A stretch of 64,000 nucleotides of DNA, taken from the NCBI GenBank assembly GCA_963719325.1, contig CAVRBW010000003.1:1-64000 (forward strand), in the 5' to 3' direction. The position numbers and the translations under genes were made by a program. This document shows, in pieces, positions 61,805 through 64,000 of the stretch (the first letter of the stretch is position 1; every line of letters starts with the position of its first letter). Below the pieces are notes generated by a model. The model ran no database searches, had not been told where the DNA came from, and was given only the letters and a program-made list of their open reading frames with translations. The stretch is from DATBLE01 sp963719325. GTDB taxonomy: Bacteria > Actinomycetota > Thermoleophilia > Gaiellales > Gaiellaceae.

Positions 61805-62949
61805 ACGGGTGCCGGTGCGGCGAACGTTTCCAGTGCGCGGGTGACCGAGACGCCGCGCTCGATGTCCGCCCCGGCTTCCGCAAGCGCGAGCTCGAGGGCT
61901 CCGAGAGCGGTGGCGATGTCGAAGACGTCGTAGTACCCGAGGTGGCCGATGCGGAAGACCTTCCCCTTCAGCGCTCCCTGGCCGCCGGCGAGCGTGACCC
62001 CGTAGCGGTCGCGCAGCGCGAGCACGAGCTCGCTCGCGTCGATTCCCTCGGGCGCGCGGATCGCCGTGACGACCGCCGAGCGGTCCTCGTCCGGCGAGAA
62101 CAGCTCGAGCCCCATCGCCTTCGCGCCCTCGCGACAGGCGCGCCCGAGCCGAACGTGACGCTCGAATGCCGCATCGAGCCCCTCTTCGAGCAGGAGGCCC
62201 AGAGCAACGTTCAGCGCCCGGACGAGCGAGACCGCAGGAGTAAACGCGCTGTCCAGCTTTGCCTGTCCCGCTCGCGTCTTCTCCCAGTCGAAGTAGAAGC
62301 GCGGCGAGCTTCCCAGCGCCTCCCAGGCAGCAGGTGAGACCGTGACGAGCCCGAGCCCCGGCGGCGTCATCAGCGCCTTCTGCGAGCCGGAGGCAACGAC
62401 GTCGAGCCCCCAGGCGTCGGTCTCGACCGGTACCGCACCGAGGCTGGAGACACCGTCGACGACGACGATCGCGCCGGCTGCCTTCGCGGCCGCGGCGAGC
62501 GCCTGGATGTCGGCGACGACACCCGTCGACGTTTCCGAATGCGTCAGGAAGACCACCTTCGCGCCTCCGAGCTCGGCCAAGCGCCCGCTCAGGTCATCCG
62601 CGCTCGGCGTCTCACCCCAGGTGTAGGCCAGAGCGTCCACCTCACAGCCGTACGCCGCGGCGAGCTTCTGCCAGCGCTCGCCGAAGTTTCCCGCCGAGAC
62701 GACCACGACGCGATCAGCGGCCGAGCAGAGGTTCGCCACAGCCGACTCCATCGCGCCCGTCCCCGAAGACGTGAAGAGGAGGACGTCGCCGGTGGTGCGG
62801 CACACGGTCGCGAGGCGCTCGAGGCACTCGCCGAAGACGGCGCGGTAGTCGGGGCCGCGGTGATGGACGACCGGCTCGGCAAGCGCCGCCAGCACCTCCG
62901 GCGGCACCGGGGTCGGTCCCGGGGTGAACAGGTACCGCTTCTCGGCCAT
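61801..62949 (-). CDS. Class V aminotransferase (serine/alanine-glyoxylate aminotransferase family)
   Basis: 382 residues. LFTPGPTPVPPEVLAALAEP, VVHHRGPDYRAVFGECLERL, LLFTSSGTGAMESAVANL, LTHSETSTGVVADIQALA, VVDGVSSLGAVPVETDAWGL and VVASGSQKALMTPPGLG with the PLP Lys. Translational coupling to serA suggests it transaminates phosphohydroxypyruvate or hydroxypyruvate in serine synthesis, replacing SerC. TAGGCT ends 9 nt before ATG 62949. Confidence 0.92.
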   Translation of the reverse strand: MAEKRYLFTPGPTPVPPEVLAALAEPVVHHRGPDYRAVFGECLERLATVCRTTGDVLLFTSSGTGAMESAVANLCSAADRVVVVSAGNFGERWQKLAAAYGCEVDALAYTWGETPSADDLSGRLAELGGAKVVFLTHSETSTGVVADIQALAAAAKAAGAIVVVDGVSSLGAVPVETDAWGLDVVASGSQKALMTPPGLGLVTVSPAAWEALGSSPRFYFDWEKTRAGQAKLDSAFTPAVSLVRALNVALGLLLEEGLDAAFERHVRLGRACREGAKAMGLELFSPDEDRSAVVTAIRAPEGIDASELVLALRDRYGVTLAGGQGALKGKVFRIGHLGYYDVFDIATALGALELALAEAGADIERGVSVTRALETFAAPAPV

Positions 62950-63084
62950 TTGCGCCTGAGCCTAGCGATCACGATGGCCGGGCACACGGTCAGTCGCGCC
63001 TCGCGACTACCACGGTGACGCAGACGGCGACCGGAGCTAACCACCTCGACACCAAAAACCTTGTATAGGGTGAAGCGTCGTCAG

Positions 63085-63822
63085 ATGAACGCCAACGGAG
63101 CAGTCGTAGTCGCCACCGACGTCGCTCGCCGCTACGGGGAGGGCGACACGGCTGTCGACGCCCTTCGAGGGGTCTCACTCGACGTCACGCGCGGCAATCT
63201 GACGACGGTGATGGGGCCGTCCGGCTCCGGCAAGTCGACGTTGATGCACATCCTCGCCGGGCTCGATCGGCCGACCTCCGGCAAGGTCGCGATCGACGGC
63301 ACGGAAATCACCACGCTGGGCGACACCGACCTGACGAAGCTCAGGCGCACCCACATCGGCTTCATCTTCCAGTTCTTCAACCTGCTGCCGATGCTCTCCG
63401 CCGAGGAGAACATCACGCTCCCGCTCACCATCGCGGGCGAGAAGACAGACGACGAGTGGATGGAGCAGCTGCTCGGGAACCTCGGCCTGAAGGATCGCCG
63501 GAAGCACCGGCCATCCGAGCTCTCCGGCGGCCAGCAGCAGCGCGTCGCGATCGCCCGCGCGCTGGTCTCGAAGCCGACGGTCGTCTTCGCCGACGAGCCG
63601 ACCGGGAACCTCGACTCCAAGACGGGTGGCGAGATCCTGGAGCTCCTCCGCCACGCGGTGGAGTCCACCGGGCAGACGACCGTGATGGTCACGCACGACG
63701 CGCGCTCCGCGTCGATCGCGGACCGCATCCTCTTCCTCGCCGACGGAAACATCGTCAAGGAGCTCCCCCGCTCCCAGCCGCACGACGTAATCTCGGCGAT
63801 GGAGGAGATCTCAAACCAGTGA
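63085..63822 (+). CDS. ABC transporter ATPase (MacB/LolD type)
   Basis: 245 residues from ATG 63085; GTG 63070, directly after TATAGG, is also in frame. Walker A MGPSGSGKSTLMHILAGLD, Q-loop IFQFFNLLPMLSAEENI, signature SELSGGQQQRVAIARALV, Walker B VVFADEPTGNLDSKTG, H-loop VMVTHDAR. This is the subfamily that pairs with FtsX-type permeases for export of lipoproteins, peptides or drugs. Coupled to the next gene (GTGA overlap). Confidence 0.94.
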   Translation: MNANGAVVVATDVARRYGEGDTAVDALRGVSLDVTRGNLTTVMGPSGSGKSTLMHILAGLDRPTSGKVAIDGTEITTLGDTDLTKLRRTHIGFIFQFFNLLPMLSAEENITLPLTIAGEKTDDEWMEQLLGNLGLKDRRKHRPSELSGGQQQRVAIARALVSKPTVVFADEPTGNLDSKTGGEILELLRHAVESTGQTTVMVTHDARSASIADRILFLADGNIVKELPRSQPHDVISAMEEISNQ

Positions 63823-64000
63823 TTCGCTTCGCGCTGAAGGGCCTCGGAACGCGAAAGCTGCGAACCGGGCTCACGGCGATCGCCATCGTCCTCGGGGTCG
63901 CGATGGTGACCGGCACGTACATCCTCACCGACTCGATCAAGGACGCCTTCGGCGGCATCTTCAACGAGATCTACAGCGGCACCGACGCGACGATCACGGG
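63819..64000 (+). CDS. FtsX-like ABC permease, 5' part only
   Basis: Starts GTG 63819 overlapping the ATPase stop and runs off the window. The ~60 visible residues are IRFALKGLGTRKLRTGLTAI, then AIVLGVAMVTGTYILTDSIK, the typical N-terminus and first membrane helix of MacB/FtsX permeases, then the start of the extracellular domain. Confidence 0.9.
   Translation, partial: MIRFALKGLGTRKLRTGLTAIAIVLGVAMVTGTYILTDSIKDAFGGIFNEIYSGTDATIT

Overview
The window is high-GC chromosomal DNA of an actinobacterium. Supporting signs are WhiA next to the gap-pgk-tpiA cluster, HemQ-type coproheme decarboxylase, ANTAR and ECF sigma regulators, many GTG/TTG starts, and an rRNA operon with no tRNA in its spacer. 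From remembered family patterns I lean towards Thermoleophilia (Gaiellales-like), but this was not tested by any search.

Layout. 1-5430 looks like an accessory island: a tRNA-Gly(CCC) 3'-end copy at 117-180 and the intact tRNA-Gly at 5357-5429 bracket an ANTAR regulator, an ice-binding-fold protein with a Lys/Ala tail, an L,D-transpeptidase, a secreted HExxH protein and several decayed frames. 5455-11975 holds a secreted repeat protein, class I aldolase, GlpX, ArgRS, a channel/TrkA protein and a DUF3467 protein. 11932-20695 holds a frameshifted M48 peptidase, a phosphoesterase, an ECF sigma factor and the lower-glycolysis cluster gap-pgk-tpiA-gpmI with whiA and ogt. 20790-35503 is mixed: pruA, uvrC, two tandem glycosidase-like paralogues, hemQ, PPOX, bcp, a subtilase and a ROK kinase, with tRNA-Leu. 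35605-45623 has tRNA-Asn, a TPP-riboswitch thiGSE operon, an amino-acid ABC transporter, dgt-dnaG, an SDR, a histidine phosphatase, a possible Sm-like small protein and a second M48 peptidase. 46175-52201 is a complete rRNA operon on the minus strand (16S-23S-5S); its 23S gene carries a 765-nt group I intron with a LAGLIDADG endonuclease gene broken by a frameshift. 52311-64000 has tyrS, a class A penicillin-binding protein, mpg, a RemA-like protein, a DegT aminotransferase, ilvE, a YbaK deacylase, a MOSC-Nudix chimera, serA with a class V aminotransferase, and the start of a MacB/FtsX-type ABC exporter.

How the genes work together. FbaA-type aldolase, GlpX, Gap, Pgk, TpiA and GpmI cover the triose part of glycolysis and gluconeogenesis. 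SerA plus its coupled aminotransferase probably make serine from the resulting 3-phosphoglycerate. ThiG, ThiS and ThiE act in thiamine synthesis under TPP control.

The most striking window-wide signal is regulatory. At least fifteen genes have a TAnnnT hexamer, most often TAGnnT, ending 6-9 nt before the start codon. This is what leaderless transcripts from a sigma-A -10 box would look like, and several divergent pairs share such a spacer of only about 20 bp. Other points of interest are an ArgRS without the HIGH histidines, a channel with a non-canonical selectivity filter, and the MOSC-Nudix fusion.
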